DNA of 64,000 nucleotides from an uncultured Bacilli bacterium. Its GTDB lineage: Bacteria > Bacillota_I > Bacilli_A > RF39 > UBA660. The number at the start of each line of letters is the position of its first letter. Position 1 is the first letter of the stretch. The position numbers and the translations under genes are program-made. Under the pieces are notes generated by a model that worked only from the letters and a program-made list of their open reading frames with translations, was not told the DNA's origin and did no database searches. This document shows, in pieces, positions 1 through 8,715 of this stretch. Where the stretch lies: the NCBI GenBank assembly GCA_944358705.1, contig CALVRR010000002.1, positions 32,394 through 96,393 of the forward strand. Direction: 5' to 3'.

Positions 1-1
1 T

Positions 2-403
2 ACGATAAAAGGAATGACGTTTTCAGAGTTAACAGATTCTGCGAAGGAAAAAGTATTATCTCTTTATGAAAGTATTGATTCTAAAATTGAGTCTTATTTT
101 CCTAATTATAAGGAGAATATTAAAGATGCTGCGAAAAAAGGATATACTACCGTTGTCGATAAAGCAAAAAGTTTAAAAGATTCTATTGTTTCTAAATATA
201 AGGAAACCGTTGGAGAAGATCAGTATAATAATGTTGTAGGTAGTTTTGAAGAAGATAAGAACCGTTTTAAAGATGCTTATTCTCCTTATGTAGAAAAGGG
301 GAAAGAAATTGGTTCTAAGGCCGTTGATAAAGCAAAAGATGCGATTGATAGTGCTACCGATAAGTTTGATACTTGGTATCAAGAATTTAAAGAAAGTAGG
401 TAA
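2..403 (+). CDS. Amphipathic helical protein, probably 5'-truncated by the window edge
   Basis: The frame is open from base 2. The first ATG (base 14) has its purine-rich stretch directly against it, too close for a ribosome binding site, so the true start probably lies upstream and this is the C-terminal part. The visible ~130 residues are rich in Lys, Asp, Ala and Ser in an 11-residue-like amphipathic pattern (AKKGYTTVVDKAKSLKD, SKAVDKAKDAIDSATDK). This resembles YtxH-like or LEA-like stress and envelope proteins, but no family is recognised with certainty. The stop lies 2 nt before mtaB, whose ribosome binding site is inside this gene's last codons, so the two are probably co-transcribed. 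Confidence 0.6.
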   Translation, partial: TIKGMTFSELTDSAKEKVLSLYESIDSKIESYFPNYKENIKDAAKKGYTTVVDKAKSLKDSIVSKYKETVGEDQYNNVVGSFEEDKNRFKDAYSPYVEKGKEIGSKAVDKAKDAIDSATDKFDTWYQEFKESR

Positions 404-405
404 TC

Positions 406-1692
406 ATGCGAAGTGTAGGAGTTTTGACATTAGGTTGTAAAGTAAATACTTATGAAAGTGAATATGTAATTCATTTACTTAAAAATGCGGGGTATGAAAT
501 AAAAAATTTTCATGATTTTTGTGATGTTTATATTATTAATACTTGTACTGTTACAAATACTAGTGATATTAAGTCTAGAAAGATGATTCGTCAAGCGATA
601 AGGAAGAATCCAGAAGCTTGTGTCGTTGCGATGGGATGTTTTATTGAGGCAAATAAAGATTTTTCTATTCCAGGACTAGATATTCTTCTTGGAAATAAAG
701 ATAAGTCTAAAATTGTTTCGCTTTTAGATGAATGGTTTCAAAAGAAAGAAAGGGTTCGCCAGTTATATTCTGAATTACCAAGACAGTTTGAAGATATGTA
801 TATCAATGAATTTCCTGGAAGAACAAGAGCTTTTGTTAAAATCCAAGATGGATGTGAGAATTTCTGTTCTTATTGTATTATTCCTTTTGTTCGTGGAAAA
901 TGTCGTAGTAAAGATTTTGATTTAGTTTTACGTGAAGTTAAAGATTTGGTAGAGCATGGATATCAAGAAGTTGTTTTGACTGGTATTCATACTGGAAATT
1001 ATGGAGTAGATATTCATACTAATTTTGCTAGTTTATTAAGGGAAATTGTAAAAATTCCAGGACTTTTACGCTTACGTATTTCTTCTATTGAAATTACTGA
1101 ATTGACAGAAGAAGTGTTGGATGTAATTGCTAAGAATAAAATTATTGTTAATCATTTGCATATTCCATTACAAGCTGGAAGTAATCATGTTTTAAAACTT
1201 ATGAATCGTAAGTATGATTTGGATTATTTTTTCAATAAAATAGAAGAGATTCGACGTATTCGTCCAGGAATTGCGATTACTACGGATGTTATTGTCGGTT
1301 TTCCAGGTGAAAGTGAAGAAGATTTTTTAGAAACACTTGCTACTTGTCGTAAGATTGGTTTTGCTAAAATTCATGTATTTCCTTATAGTGAAAGAAAAGG
1401 TACCAAGGCGATGGATTTGCCAGATCATATCGATTCTTCTGTCAAAAAAGAACGTGCTCGAATATTACTATCTTTATCTCGTGAATTGGAATGTTCTTAT
1501 TACGAGTCTTTTGTTGGTAAAGAAGTTTCTGTTTTGGTGGAGGAAGTTAAGAACGGTAAAAGTTATGGACATACGGATACCTATTTACATGTAGAAATGG
1601 ATGGAGAAATTCCTTCGAACACTTTTGTTACAGTAAAAATTATCGAAGTTCGTTATCCATATTGTATTGGAGAGAGTTCTTTGTTACAATAA
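406..1692 (+). CDS. mtaB: tRNA threonylcarbamoyladenosine (t6A37) methylthiotransferase MtaB
   Basis: Radical-SAM methylthiotransferase that adds a 2-methylthio group to t6A37 of ANN-decoding tRNAs. The 428 residues match the family in length. The N-terminal MTTase domain starts with TLGCKVNTYES (Cys11) and continues with NTCTVTN (Cys47) and AMGC (Cys78), the ligands of the auxiliary Fe-S cluster. The radical-SAM motif CENFCSYC supplies Cys150, Cys154 and Cys157. The C-terminal ~65 residues fit a TRAM domain. The TLGCKVN signature and DIKSRKMIRQA favour MtaB over MiaB or RimO. The start has an RBS-like AAAGTAGG that overlaps the end of the previous gene. It heads a run with the small acidic gene and recD2. 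Confidence 0.93.
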   Translation: MRSVGVLTLGCKVNTYESEYVIHLLKNAGYEIKNFHDFCDVYIINTCTVTNTSDIKSRKMIRQAIRKNPEACVVAMGCFIEANKDFSIPGLDILLGNKDKSKIVSLLDEWFQKKERVRQLYSELPRQFEDMYINEFPGRTRAFVKIQDGCENFCSYCIIPFVRGKCRSKDFDLVLREVKDLVEHGYQEVVLTGIHTGNYGVDIHTNFASLLREIVKIPGLLRLRISSIEITELTEEVLDVIAKNKIIVNHLHIPLQAGSNHVLKLMNRKYDLDYFFNKIEEIRRIRPGIAITTDVIVGFPGESEEDFLETLATCRKIGFAKIHVFPYSERKGTKAMDLPDHIDSSVKKERARILLSLSRELECSYYESFVGKEVSVLVEEVKNGKSYGHTDTYLHVEMDGEIPSNTFVTVKIIEVRYPYCIGESSLLQ

Positions 1693-1710
1693 AAAGAGAG
1701 AAGGTGCTTT

Positions 1711-1908
1711 ATGGATAATTTTATGTTTCAAAAATTGATGGCTGTCAAAAAAGAAGAAGAAAAAAAGTTGGAAGAAGAAGTTATGTCAAAAGATACAGAA
1801 ATTGAGATTTTAGAAAAAGAAGAAAATGTTCTTGGACAGAATAATTCTGATTTCAAAGAAGAAGAGAATATCAATCAAGGGTATGTTGCTAGAAAAAATA
1901 ATGAATAA
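1711..1908 (+). CDS. Small acidic/charged protein of unknown function (65 aa)
   Basis: A 65-residue protein dominated by Glu and Lys, predicted helical and soluble, with no cysteine and no membrane segment. It has a good ribosome binding site (GAGAAGG) and sits 18 nt after mtaB and 16 nt before the recD2 start, so it is very likely translated as part of that operon. The family is not recognised. The N-terminus (MDNFMFQKLMAVKKEEEKK) looks like a short coiled coil. The main evidence that it is real is the operon spacing and the ribosome binding site. Confidence 0.6.
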   Translation: MDNFMFQKLMAVKKEEEKKLEEEVMSKDTEIEILEKEENVLGQNNSDFKEEENINQGYVARKNNE

Positions 1909-1924
1909 ATGATTGGAGGAAAGT

Positions 1925-4117
1925 ATGGATATCTATATCAAAGGGCATTATCAGAGAAGTATTTATCAAAATAGTAATGGGTATCATATTGGACTTTTTA
2001 AAGTAAAAGAAACCAATAGTCCTCAAGTTACTCCATTTTTAGATAAAACAATTACTTTTACTGGGTATTTTCATGAACTAAATGATATGGATACCTATCT
2101 TTTTTTTGGTCAAATTGTGGAGCATCCTAAATATGGTATGCAGTTTTCGGTTAGTAGTTATGAACGATGTAAACCGGAGGAGAAAGATGCTATCGTTGAG
2201 TTTTTGACAAGTGGTTTATTTAAGGGGATTGGTGAGAAAAAAGCAAAGGCTATTGTAGATGTACTTGGTAAGGATACCTTACAAATTATTTTGGAAAATC
2301 CAGATAATTTGATTTTAATTCCTGGGATTACTAAAACTAATATAGATACTTTGCATAATAAATTAAAAGAATATGAGTCTAGTTATGAGACAGTGTTATA
2401 TTTATCTAATTTAGGTTTTTCTACTAAGGATTCTATGCTTATTTATAATTATTATAAAGATAGAGTAAAAGAAGTCATCGAAGAAGATATTTATCAATTA
2501 GAATATAGTATTTATGAACTTAATTTTAAAAAGATTGATCGTATTGCTTTAAAGAATGGAATAGAAAAAGATTCTTTTGTTCGTGTTCGAGCAGCTATTT
2601 TATATATAATGGAAGAAGTTAGTAATACTTATGGACATAGTTATTTTTATTATGATGAGATTTTTCAGTATTTACCTAGAGTGTTATTAGTTCGTGTTTC
2701 TGATGAAGTATATAAAAAAGCTATGGAGTCTTTGATTGTAGATATCATGGTTGTAAATAAGGAAGACAGATACTATTTAAAAGATATGTGGGAAGCGGAG
2801 ACTTTAATTGTAAAGAGGTTTCGATTATTAGCTCGTAAAGAGGATGAGGTTTTTAAGAATTTAGAGGATAAACTAACGGAAATGGAAAATGTTTTTGGTA
2901 TTACTTATAATGATGATCAAAGACAAGCAATATTAGATAGTATTCGTAAAAATTTTTTGATTATTACTGGTGGACCTGGAACCGGTAAAACTACGATTAT
3001 GAAAGGTATTATTGAGTTATATAAAGAAGTTCATAAACTTAGTTATGAAAAGTTAGCGGAACGTGTTCAATTACTTGCTCCTACAGGTAGAGCAGCGAAA
3101 AGAATGAGTGATGCTACTTTAATGCCAGCGAGTACGATTCATCGTTTTTTGAAATGGCAAAAAGAGACGAATAAGTTTCAAGTAAATGAGTATCATAAAA
3201 GTAAAGTGGAAGTTGTTATTTTAGATGAGTCTAGTATGGTTGATACTTTACTTATGGCTAGTTTGTTACGTGGTATTTCTGCGAATTGTAAAGTGATTAT
3301 GGTAGGAGATAGTTATCAATTACCATCGGTTGGACCAGGACAAGTATTACATGATTTAATTAGTAGTTCCAAACTACCAGTTATTGAATTAAAAGAATTA
3401 TATCGTCAGGGGAAAGATTCTAATATATTAAGTCTTGCTTATGATGTACGTAAGGGAGAAGTATTCGATGATGTTTTTAATAAGGAAGAAGATTTAACTT
3501 TTATTGAATGTAGTGATGATGATGTTATTTCTAATTTGATGGATGTTTCTTCTACGTTTAAAGATTTATCTTATAAAAATTTTCAAATTTTAGCTCCCAT
3601 GTATAAAACAAACTGTGGTATTGATATGATTAATCAAAGACTACAAGTTATTTTTAATCCAAAAGATAAAAGTAAAAAAGAACTTGTGGTTGGTGATGTG
3701 ATATTTCGTGAAGGTGATAAAGTTATTGAACTTACCAATATGCCAGAGGAAAATATTTATAATGGTGATATTGGTATTATTAGTCAGATTGTTACTCAAC
3801 CAGCGAAAAAAATTACGATTGATTTTGATGGGAATGAAGTAACTTTTACGGCGGCTAATTTTAATAAGTTTCGCTTAGCTTATGCTATTTCTATTCATAA
3901 AGCACAGGGAAGTGAATTTGATGTTGTTGTGATGCCAATTGTTCAAGGATACAGAAAAATGCTTTATCGTAAGCTTGTATATACAGGAATTACTAGAAGT
4001 AAGAAAATGTTATATTTAATTGGTGATAAAAAGGCACTTCGACAAGCGGTTAATAATACATCTTCGGATGTTCGTAGAACTACCATTAAAGATTTTTTAG
4101 AAAACGGTATAAAATAA
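1925..4117 (+). CDS. recD2: RecD2-type ATP-dependent 5'-3' DNA helicase (YrrC family)
   Basis: SF1B helicase of the RecD2 family (730 aa), found in bacteria outside the RecBCD complex and linked to replication-fork maintenance and repair. The N-terminal OB-like and helix-hairpin-helix region contains GLFKGIGEKKAKAIVD. Walker A, GGPGTGKTT, is near residue 350, Walker B, ILDESSMVD, near residue 433, and the later helicase motifs are YAISIHKAQGSEFD and YTGITRSKKMLYLIGD. The frame is open from a TTG at 1913, but the ATG at 1925 is preceded at proper distance by GGAGG (1916-1920), so I start there. It is followed after a hairpin by a 55-aa membrane peptide. Confidence 0.93.
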   Translation: MDIYIKGHYQRSIYQNSNGYHIGLFKVKETNSPQVTPFLDKTITFTGYFHELNDMDTYLFFGQIVEHPKYGMQFSVSSYERCKPEEKDAIVEFLTSGLFKGIGEKKAKAIVDVLGKDTLQIILENPDNLILIPGITKTNIDTLHNKLKEYESSYETVLYLSNLGFSTKDSMLIYNYYKDRVKEVIEEDIYQLEYSIYELNFKKIDRIALKNGIEKDSFVRVRAAILYIMEEVSNTYGHSYFYYDEIFQYLPRVLLVRVSDEVYKKAMESLIVDIMVVNKEDRYYLKDMWEAETLIVKRFRLLARKEDEVFKNLEDKLTEMENVFGITYNDDQRQAILDSIRKNFLIITGGPGTGKTTIMKGIIELYKEVHKLSYEKLAERVQLLAPTGRAAKRMSDATLMPASTIHRFLKWQKETNKFQVNEYHKSKVEVVILDESSMVDTLLMASLLRGISANCKVIMVGDSYQLPSVGPGQVLHDLISSSKLPVIELKELYRQGKDSNILSLAYDVRKGEVFDDVFNKEEDLTFIECSDDDVISNLMDVSSTFKDLSYKNFQILAPMYKTNCGIDMINQRLQVIFNPKDKSKKELVVGDVIFREGDKVIELTNMPEENIYNGDIGIISQIVTQPAKKITIDFDGNEVTFTAANFNKFRLAYAISIHKAQGSEFDVVVMPIVQGYRKMLYRKLVYTGITRSKKMLYLIGDKKALRQAVNNTSSDVRRTTIKDFLENGIK

Positions 4118-4124
4118 AAAAAAT

Positions 4125-4145
4125 ACCTCATAATAAAAATGAGGT
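4125..4145. promoter_or_regulatory. Hairpin that sequesters the RBS of the 55-aa gene, or an antisense terminator
   Basis: A perfect 7-bp stem, ACCTCAT (4125-4131) and ATGAGGT (4139-4145), with a 7-nt loop. The right arm contains the GAGGTG ribosome binding site of the following 55-aa gene. On the + strand no T-run follows. On the - strand the stem is followed by a T-run, so it could also stop antisense transcription running into recD2. Confidence 0.5.
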
Positions 4146-4152
4146 GAATAAT

Positions 4153-4320
4153 ATGGAAAAGAAAATAAAAAATAAAATGATGTGGGCAGCTATTTTAGGT
4201 GGTATGGGAGTTGCTGGATATATGTATTTTAAAAAGAATCCTAATGCTATGTCTAATATGAAAGAAATGGCAAAAAATGCTGCTAAAGGTGCTTACGATA
4301 AGTTAGAAGATATTAATTAA
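4153..4320 (+). CDS. 55-aa single-pass membrane peptide
   Basis: A short gene of 55 codons with ATG at 4153, preceded by GAGGTG six bases upstream, and TAA at 4318-4320. The product has a basic N-terminus (MEKKIKNKMM), one hydrophobic segment (WAAILGGMGVAGYMYF, about residues 11-26) and an amphipathic Ala/Lys tail. The arrangement resembles small YtxH- or YrzQ-like envelope peptides of Bacilli, but I cannot assign a family. The tail is similar in style to the helical protein at the window start. A strong bidirectional terminator follows directly. Confidence 0.6.
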   Translation: MEKKIKNKMMWAAILGGMGVAGYMYFKKNPNAMSNMKEMAKNAAKGAYDKLEDIN

Positions 4321-4332
4321 TAATTTATAAAA

Positions 4333-4370
4333 AAATAATAGTCTTTATATATTTGGACTATTATTTTTTT
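4333..4370. terminator. Bidirectional intrinsic terminator
   Basis: An 11-bp stem, AAATAATAGTC (4333-4343) and GACTATTATTT (4356-4366), with an A-run before it and a T-run after it. It separates the recD2 operon from the convergent minus-strand gene that ends at 4376. Confidence 0.85.
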
Positions 4371-4375
4371 CAATT

Positions 4376-5680
4376 TTATGTTGTGGGTTTTTTATTTGAC
4401 TTTTCTAATGCTTTATTTGTTGCTGGTGATAGTATTTTTAGAGCTTCTCTAATAAATTCTTTTTCTTCCATGGTACTATCTAATAATATTGGATAAGCGA
4501 TTAATGCTACTTCTTCTTGGTCGCTTTCTTTGATTTTTTGTTCTAATTTCTCGTGAAGATTTAAATAGATAGCACTTTGATATAGTGGAGTAAGTTCTGT
4601 TAGAATATTTTCACGAATTTCTTCTTGGAATACTAAAGTATCTGTGAGAATTTCTACAATTTCTGTTTGTAATTCTTGATACTTTTCGAATGATTCTTTT
4701 TTTCTATTTAATTCTAGATAATTTATTATGAAAAACACATTTTTTGTTATTTCTTCTTGTTCTGAAGGATTCTTTTTTTGATTTACCTGAGTTTTTAATT
4801 TTTCTATATATTGCTTTAATAATTCTGGTTGGTATTTCCCTCCTGTTAAATCTTGGACATTAATGTCTGCTAGTAGTCGAAATAATCTTTCCTTTTGTGC
4901 TAATTGGTGAGTGTATTCATCACTAAATATAGTAAGTTCTGTTGTAGGAGGGGAGCTTTCTAAGATGGAGGTTAATTCTTTTTCATAATATTCTTTTGTG
5001 ATTCTTGGGAGAAAAAGTAATTGTTTTTTTATTTCTAATATTGTTTCTGCATTGGAAGAGTAGATATCGGTATAATCTGTAATTCTTTTTTCTGTTTCTA
5101 CTGGAGTTCTTTGTTGTTCACTTAGATAGTCACTTATTTTTTTTGGTAAGTAGGGTGGGTATGGATAGTAACGATTAAATTTACAAAAACTTAAGTTTTC
5201 TGCTAAAGTTTCAATTAGTTCTAGGTAGTTTTGTTCTTCACTAATTACATTAATATATAGTTCTATTTCTTCTGGTGTTGCTACTTCATCTTCCCATGAA
5301 AAAGAGATAAGTCTGGTCTGGGTTAGATCATCGAAAAATTCTGATTTTGCTGTTGTTTTCCAGATGTTTCTATATTGTGGTCCATCGTAGGTTTCTCTTT
5401 CTAAAATGTTTGGTATGTAGATATCTGTTCCACAAATTGTTCCATATATGTATGGTAGATAATAAGTTTCTACAATTCCTTTTTCTTCGATGGCTCTTTT
5501 GCTTTGATTTCGAAATTCATTTATTTTTTTTGTTTTTCGAAAGAATGGCAACCACTCTTTTTTTATTACTTCTTGACTATTTAAATCATTTTGTAATACA
5601 TAGATTGTTTTTTTTAAAATCTCTTTTCCTTCTATTTCTTCTTTGATAGCTTCTATATCATATAATTTGTTTTTTTCCAT
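4376..5680 (-). CDS. Paralogous cluster protein A (soluble type), unknown function
   Basis: A 434-aa mostly helical, Glu/Lys-rich soluble protein with no signal or membrane segment. The frame allows a start 9 nt earlier, but AAAGG abuts that codon. The second ATG is spaced correctly and gives MEKNKLYDIEAI, which matches the start of the next gene (MEITELYDIKKI). It aligns along its length with the genes at 5700-7070 and 10182-11474: N-terminal block with CGTDIYIPNI, a YPPYLPKKISDYL block, and a C-terminal ~220-aa helical domain with ILEIKKQL and LFRLLADIN. The C-terminal domain also occurs in the membrane proteins at 7189 and 8716. It lies 19 nt downstream of protein B, in one operon. No known family is recognised. 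Confidence 0.85.
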   Translation of the reverse strand: MEKNKLYDIEAIKEEIEGKEILKKTIYVLQNDLNSQEVIKKEWLPFFRKTKKINEFRNQSKRAIEEKGIVETYYLPYIYGTICGTDIYIPNILERETYDGPQYRNIWKTTAKSEFFDDLTQTRLISFSWEDEVATPEEIELYINVISEEQNYLELIETLAENLSFCKFNRYYPYPPYLPKKISDYLSEQQRTPVETEKRITDYTDIYSSNAETILEIKKQLLFLPRITKEYYEKELTSILESSPPTTELTIFSDEYTHQLAQKERLFRLLADINVQDLTGGKYQPELLKQYIEKLKTQVNQKKNPSEQEEITKNVFFIINYLELNRKKESFEKYQELQTEIVEILTDTLVFQEEIRENILTELTPLYQSAIYLNLHEKLEQKIKESDQEEVALIAYPILLDSTMEEKEFIREALKILSPATNKALEKSNKKPTT

Positions 5681-5699
5681 GCTTTTCATCCTTTATATA

Positions 5700-7070
5700 T
5701 TAAAATTTATTTTTTTGTTTTTCTTTTCCTTTATTGTTAGGAGATAATATTTCACTTGCTTTTCTAATGAATTCATTTTCTTCTATTGTTTTATTTAATA
5801 ACAAGGGAATTATTGTTAATTTTTCTTCTTCAGTTGCTGTTTTTCCATAGGTATCTAATTTGTTATATATGTTTAAATATATAGCTCTTTGATAGGTTGG
5901 AGTTAATTCTGTTAGTAATTCATCTCTAATTGTTTTGTACGTTATTAGGATTCTTGTTAGTGCTTCAGTTGCTTGTCTATGGATATTCTCATATTCTAAA
6001 AATGCTACTTTTGTTTTATTTTTTTCAATTGTATTTATCATTTTATATATATATGGAAGTTTTTCTCGCATTTGTTCAGCAGTTGATGTCACGTTATTTA
6101 AAGCTCGCAAGTATTCAAAATATATCTCTGGGTTATATTCTATATCTTCTTCTGAATCTATTTTTACATCAGCTAGAAGCTTATATAATTGTGATTCTAG
6201 AGTTAGTTGTCTATTATAGGCACTACTAAAAATAGCTATTTGTGTTTCTGATTGCTTGTTTTCAACGGTTTCTAATAATTCATTTAGTCGTTTTTCTAGT
6301 TTTTCTTGTTGTGATTGTGGAAGGAAAGAAATTTCTTTTTTTATTTCTAAAATTGTATCTAAGTTTGTGTGATAAATATCACTATATTCTTGTATTGCTG
6401 TTTGTTGTGTTTTTGCTTCTGGTGTTTTGCTTTTTAAATATTCATAGATTATTTTAGGTAAGTATGGTGGTAAATCATAATAGGCGTCAAATTTACAAGA
6501 ATTTAATTTTTGTGTTAATAATTTTATTAACTCCAAATAGTTTTGAGGGGTTTCTAGCGTATCTAAATATTGTTTTATGTCTTTATCGTTTGCTGGTTCG
6601 TCTTCAAATCCTAAAGATATAAAGTTTGTGCTTTTTAAATTTTGAAAAGGATAATTTATCATACTTTTATAGGTTCTAGGTTTTTTATCATAATAATCTT
6701 CTTCATCAGTTACTATATTTATGGATGGTATATTAATATTTACTCCACATACGTTAGCGTATATTGGGGTATCAAAAATACTTTTCTCTCCCCAGAAATA
6801 AGCTGATTTATCAAAATTGTTTTTTGGGACATAGGTGGTTGCTAAAAACTGGTAGGTATCTAGTATTCCATGTTCTTCTATGAGTCTTTTTATTTCTTCG
6901 TTTTGTCTTTTTATTTGTTTTTTTCTAGAAAATCTATGTAGTTTTATTTCTTGAGTTAGACTTGCTATTTCTACAGGGTCTTTTAGTTCATATACTGTTT
7001 TTATTCTGGCTTGTTTTCCTGAAATCTTTTTTTTGATTTTTTTTATATCATATAATTCTGTTATTTCCAT
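5700..7070 (-). CDS. Paralogous cluster protein B (soluble type), unknown function
   Basis: A 456-aa soluble helical protein, close paralogue of the downstream gene. Shared landmarks are the MEITELYDIKKIKKKISGK start, a CGVNINIPSIN block near residue 110, LPPYLPKIIYEYL near residue 205, and the C-terminal domain (TILEIKKEISFLP, LYKLLADVK, NPEIYFEYL, LLTELTPTYQRAIYLN). GGGAG precedes the start. It is divergent from the membrane-anchored paralogue at 7189, with promoters between. There are no catalytic motifs or clustered Cys/His residues, so a structural or interaction role is more likely than an enzyme (inference). Confidence 0.85.
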   Translation of the reverse strand: MEITELYDIKKIKKKISGKQARIKTVYELKDPVEIASLTQEIKLHRFSRKKQIKRQNEEIKRLIEEHGILDTYQFLATTYVPKNNFDKSAYFWGEKSIFDTPIYANVCGVNINIPSINIVTDEEDYYDKKPRTYKSMINYPFQNLKSTNFISLGFEDEPANDKDIKQYLDTLETPQNYLELIKLLTQKLNSCKFDAYYDLPPYLPKIIYEYLKSKTPEAKTQQTAIQEYSDIYHTNLDTILEIKKEISFLPQSQQEKLEKRLNELLETVENKQSETQIAIFSSAYNRQLTLESQLYKLLADVKIDSEEDIEYNPEIYFEYLRALNNVTSTAEQMREKLPYIYKMINTIEKNKTKVAFLEYENIHRQATEALTRILITYKTIRDELLTELTPTYQRAIYLNIYNKLDTYGKTATEEEKLTIIPLLLNKTIEENEFIRKASEILSPNNKGKEKQKNKF

Positions 7071-7132
7071 AATTATTGCTCCCTTTTTTGTAGGTCATAT
7101 TATAGCATTTTTTCTTTCTTCTGTCAAAAGAC

Positions 7133-7161
7133 TTGGGAATATATTAAAGTTGTGATATAAT
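7133..7161 (+). promoter_or_regulatory. Sigma-A-type promoter for the gene at 7189
   Basis: TTGGGA (7133-7138), a 17-nt spacer and a perfect TATAAT (7156-7161), 27 nt before the start codon. It lies in the divergent intergenic region between proteins B and C. Confidence 0.65.
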
Positions 7162-7188
7162 ATATTCACTTTGTTAGGAGGACTGTCT

Positions 7189-8691
7189 ATGCTTTATGAT
7201 TATGATGACCGAGAATTGGACTTTATGAAAGATAAAATAGAGAAGTTAGATTTGTTAACTAAGAATAATGTTAGATCACGATATTCGAAAGAAGCTATGG
7301 ATGTTATTTCGAAACAAGCAAAATCCATTAAGATGAAAGAAAAAATAGAAAAATATACGTCGACTTTCATTGTTGGGGTTGCGGCAGGAGTGTTGGGGAA
7401 TGTTTTAAATCTTGTTCCTTTCGCTGCTTTGGGAATGGGAGCTTCCGTTTCTGCTTTTTATTTTGTGGGTAGTACATATGGTAAGAAATTATATGAGAAG
7501 ATAGAGGGTGGAAAACAGCGTAAATATTTAGCTCTTCAACATCAAAGAATTATGGAATTTGAAAATATTGGTAAGTTAGGAAAATCTATTTCTGCTACTA
7601 CTTCTTACTATATACCTCTTATTGAGAACTATATAAAAAATTTTGATATTTCCTTAGAAAATAATGTAGTACGTAGAATTAATCAAGTTTTATATTTATT
7701 AAATGCTAATTATTATTCTGCAGTTTTAAAAAAGTTTCCTACGTTATCTAGAAAACAAATGATTTCCCAGACATTAAATCAATTATTTGCTTATCTAATA
7801 CAGAATCAAAAATTAGATTTTACGGAAAAAGATTTAAAAAAATTCTTAAAGGGGTATGAATTATTAGATAAAGACGAAAAACGACTTTTTTTCCTGGAAT
7901 TTAAAAGTGGAAAAGTAAAAAAAGAGGGAAAACATCAATATATATATGCCGTTTTTCCTAAGGAACTTTCCGAAGAGGATGTTCGAGCTATTGATCCTAG
8001 ATTTCAGTTAAAGGAAACTCAGGATAGTCATCAATTAGATTTGACTACAGTACAAGAAATTCAACAAGAAATTTCGAAACTTTCCTTTGAAGAACAAAAA
8101 GAATATAATTCTAAATTAAAAGAAATTCTTCAGGAAAGTAAAAATTCTTCTCTTTCTGTTTTTGAATTACGTACACAATTGTTTCACTTGTTTGCGGATG
8201 TAAAATATGCAGAGAAGTCTACGGTTCAGCCAGAGATTTATCGTGAGTTTTTTCAACAGTTTTCTTTTTTTATTACTGGTTGTGATTTTGATGAACAAAG
8301 TTTTAAACAGGAAGTATCTAAATTTTATTTTATGGTGCAGTCTTTAGAAAATCATAAAGTTGAAATTGATTTTGTTGAATTTTTAGAACTTCATTCTATG
8401 GTTACTAATCATTTTTGTAATTTACTTTTTTATCATGAAAATCTTACTGCTGATATTTTGGGAGGTATGACGGATAGTTATAAAACGAGTGTCTCTTTAA
8501 AAATTCGAGAACAATTGAATGGATTTTTACAACAAGATAAGCTTCCTCCGGATTATCTTTCTATTTATGCTTTAAATCAAGGAGAAGTACCTATTGATCA
8601 TTATATTGCTAAAGGTATTCATATTTTACGTAATCATGAAGGGGAGTTGAATAATTTTAACCAAAGACAATATATTGTTCATCATTCTTAA
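7189..8691 (+). CDS. Paralogous cluster protein C (membrane-anchored type), unknown function
   Basis: A 500-aa protein. The start is the ATG at 7189 with AGGAGG seven bases upstream. About residues 50-95 form two adjacent hydrophobic segments (STFIVGVAAGVLGNVLNLVP and FAALGMGASVSAFYFVG), a hairpin-type membrane anchor. A middle domain (RINQVLYLLNANYYSAVLKK, TLNQLFAYLIQNQ, LKKFLKGYELL) is shared with the genes at 8716 and 11628. The C-terminal ~220 aa (VQEIQQEIS, NSSLSVFELRTQLFHLFADV, PEIYREFFQQFSFF) match the C-terminal domain of the minus-strand soluble paralogues. It forms an operon with the next gene. No known family is recognised. Confidence 0.85.
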   Translation: MLYDYDDRELDFMKDKIEKLDLLTKNNVRSRYSKEAMDVISKQAKSIKMKEKIEKYTSTFIVGVAAGVLGNVLNLVPFAALGMGASVSAFYFVGSTYGKKLYEKIEGGKQRKYLALQHQRIMEFENIGKLGKSISATTSYYIPLIENYIKNFDISLENNVVRRINQVLYLLNANYYSAVLKKFPTLSRKQMISQTLNQLFAYLIQNQKLDFTEKDLKKFLKGYELLDKDEKRLFFLEFKSGKVKKEGKHQYIYAVFPKELSEEDVRAIDPRFQLKETQDSHQLDLTTVQEIQQEISKLSFEEQKEYNSKLKEILQESKNSSLSVFELRTQLFHLFADVKYAEKSTVQPEIYREFFQQFSFFITGCDFDEQSFKQEVSKFYFMVQSLENHKVEIDFVEFLELHSMVTNHFCNLLFYHENLTADILGGMTDSYKTSVSLKIREQLNGFLQQDKLPPDYLSIYALNQGEVPIDHYIAKGIHILRNHEGELNNFNQRQYIVHHS

Positions 8692-8715
8692 TTTAGATTT
8701 ATTGGAGGTATGTTT

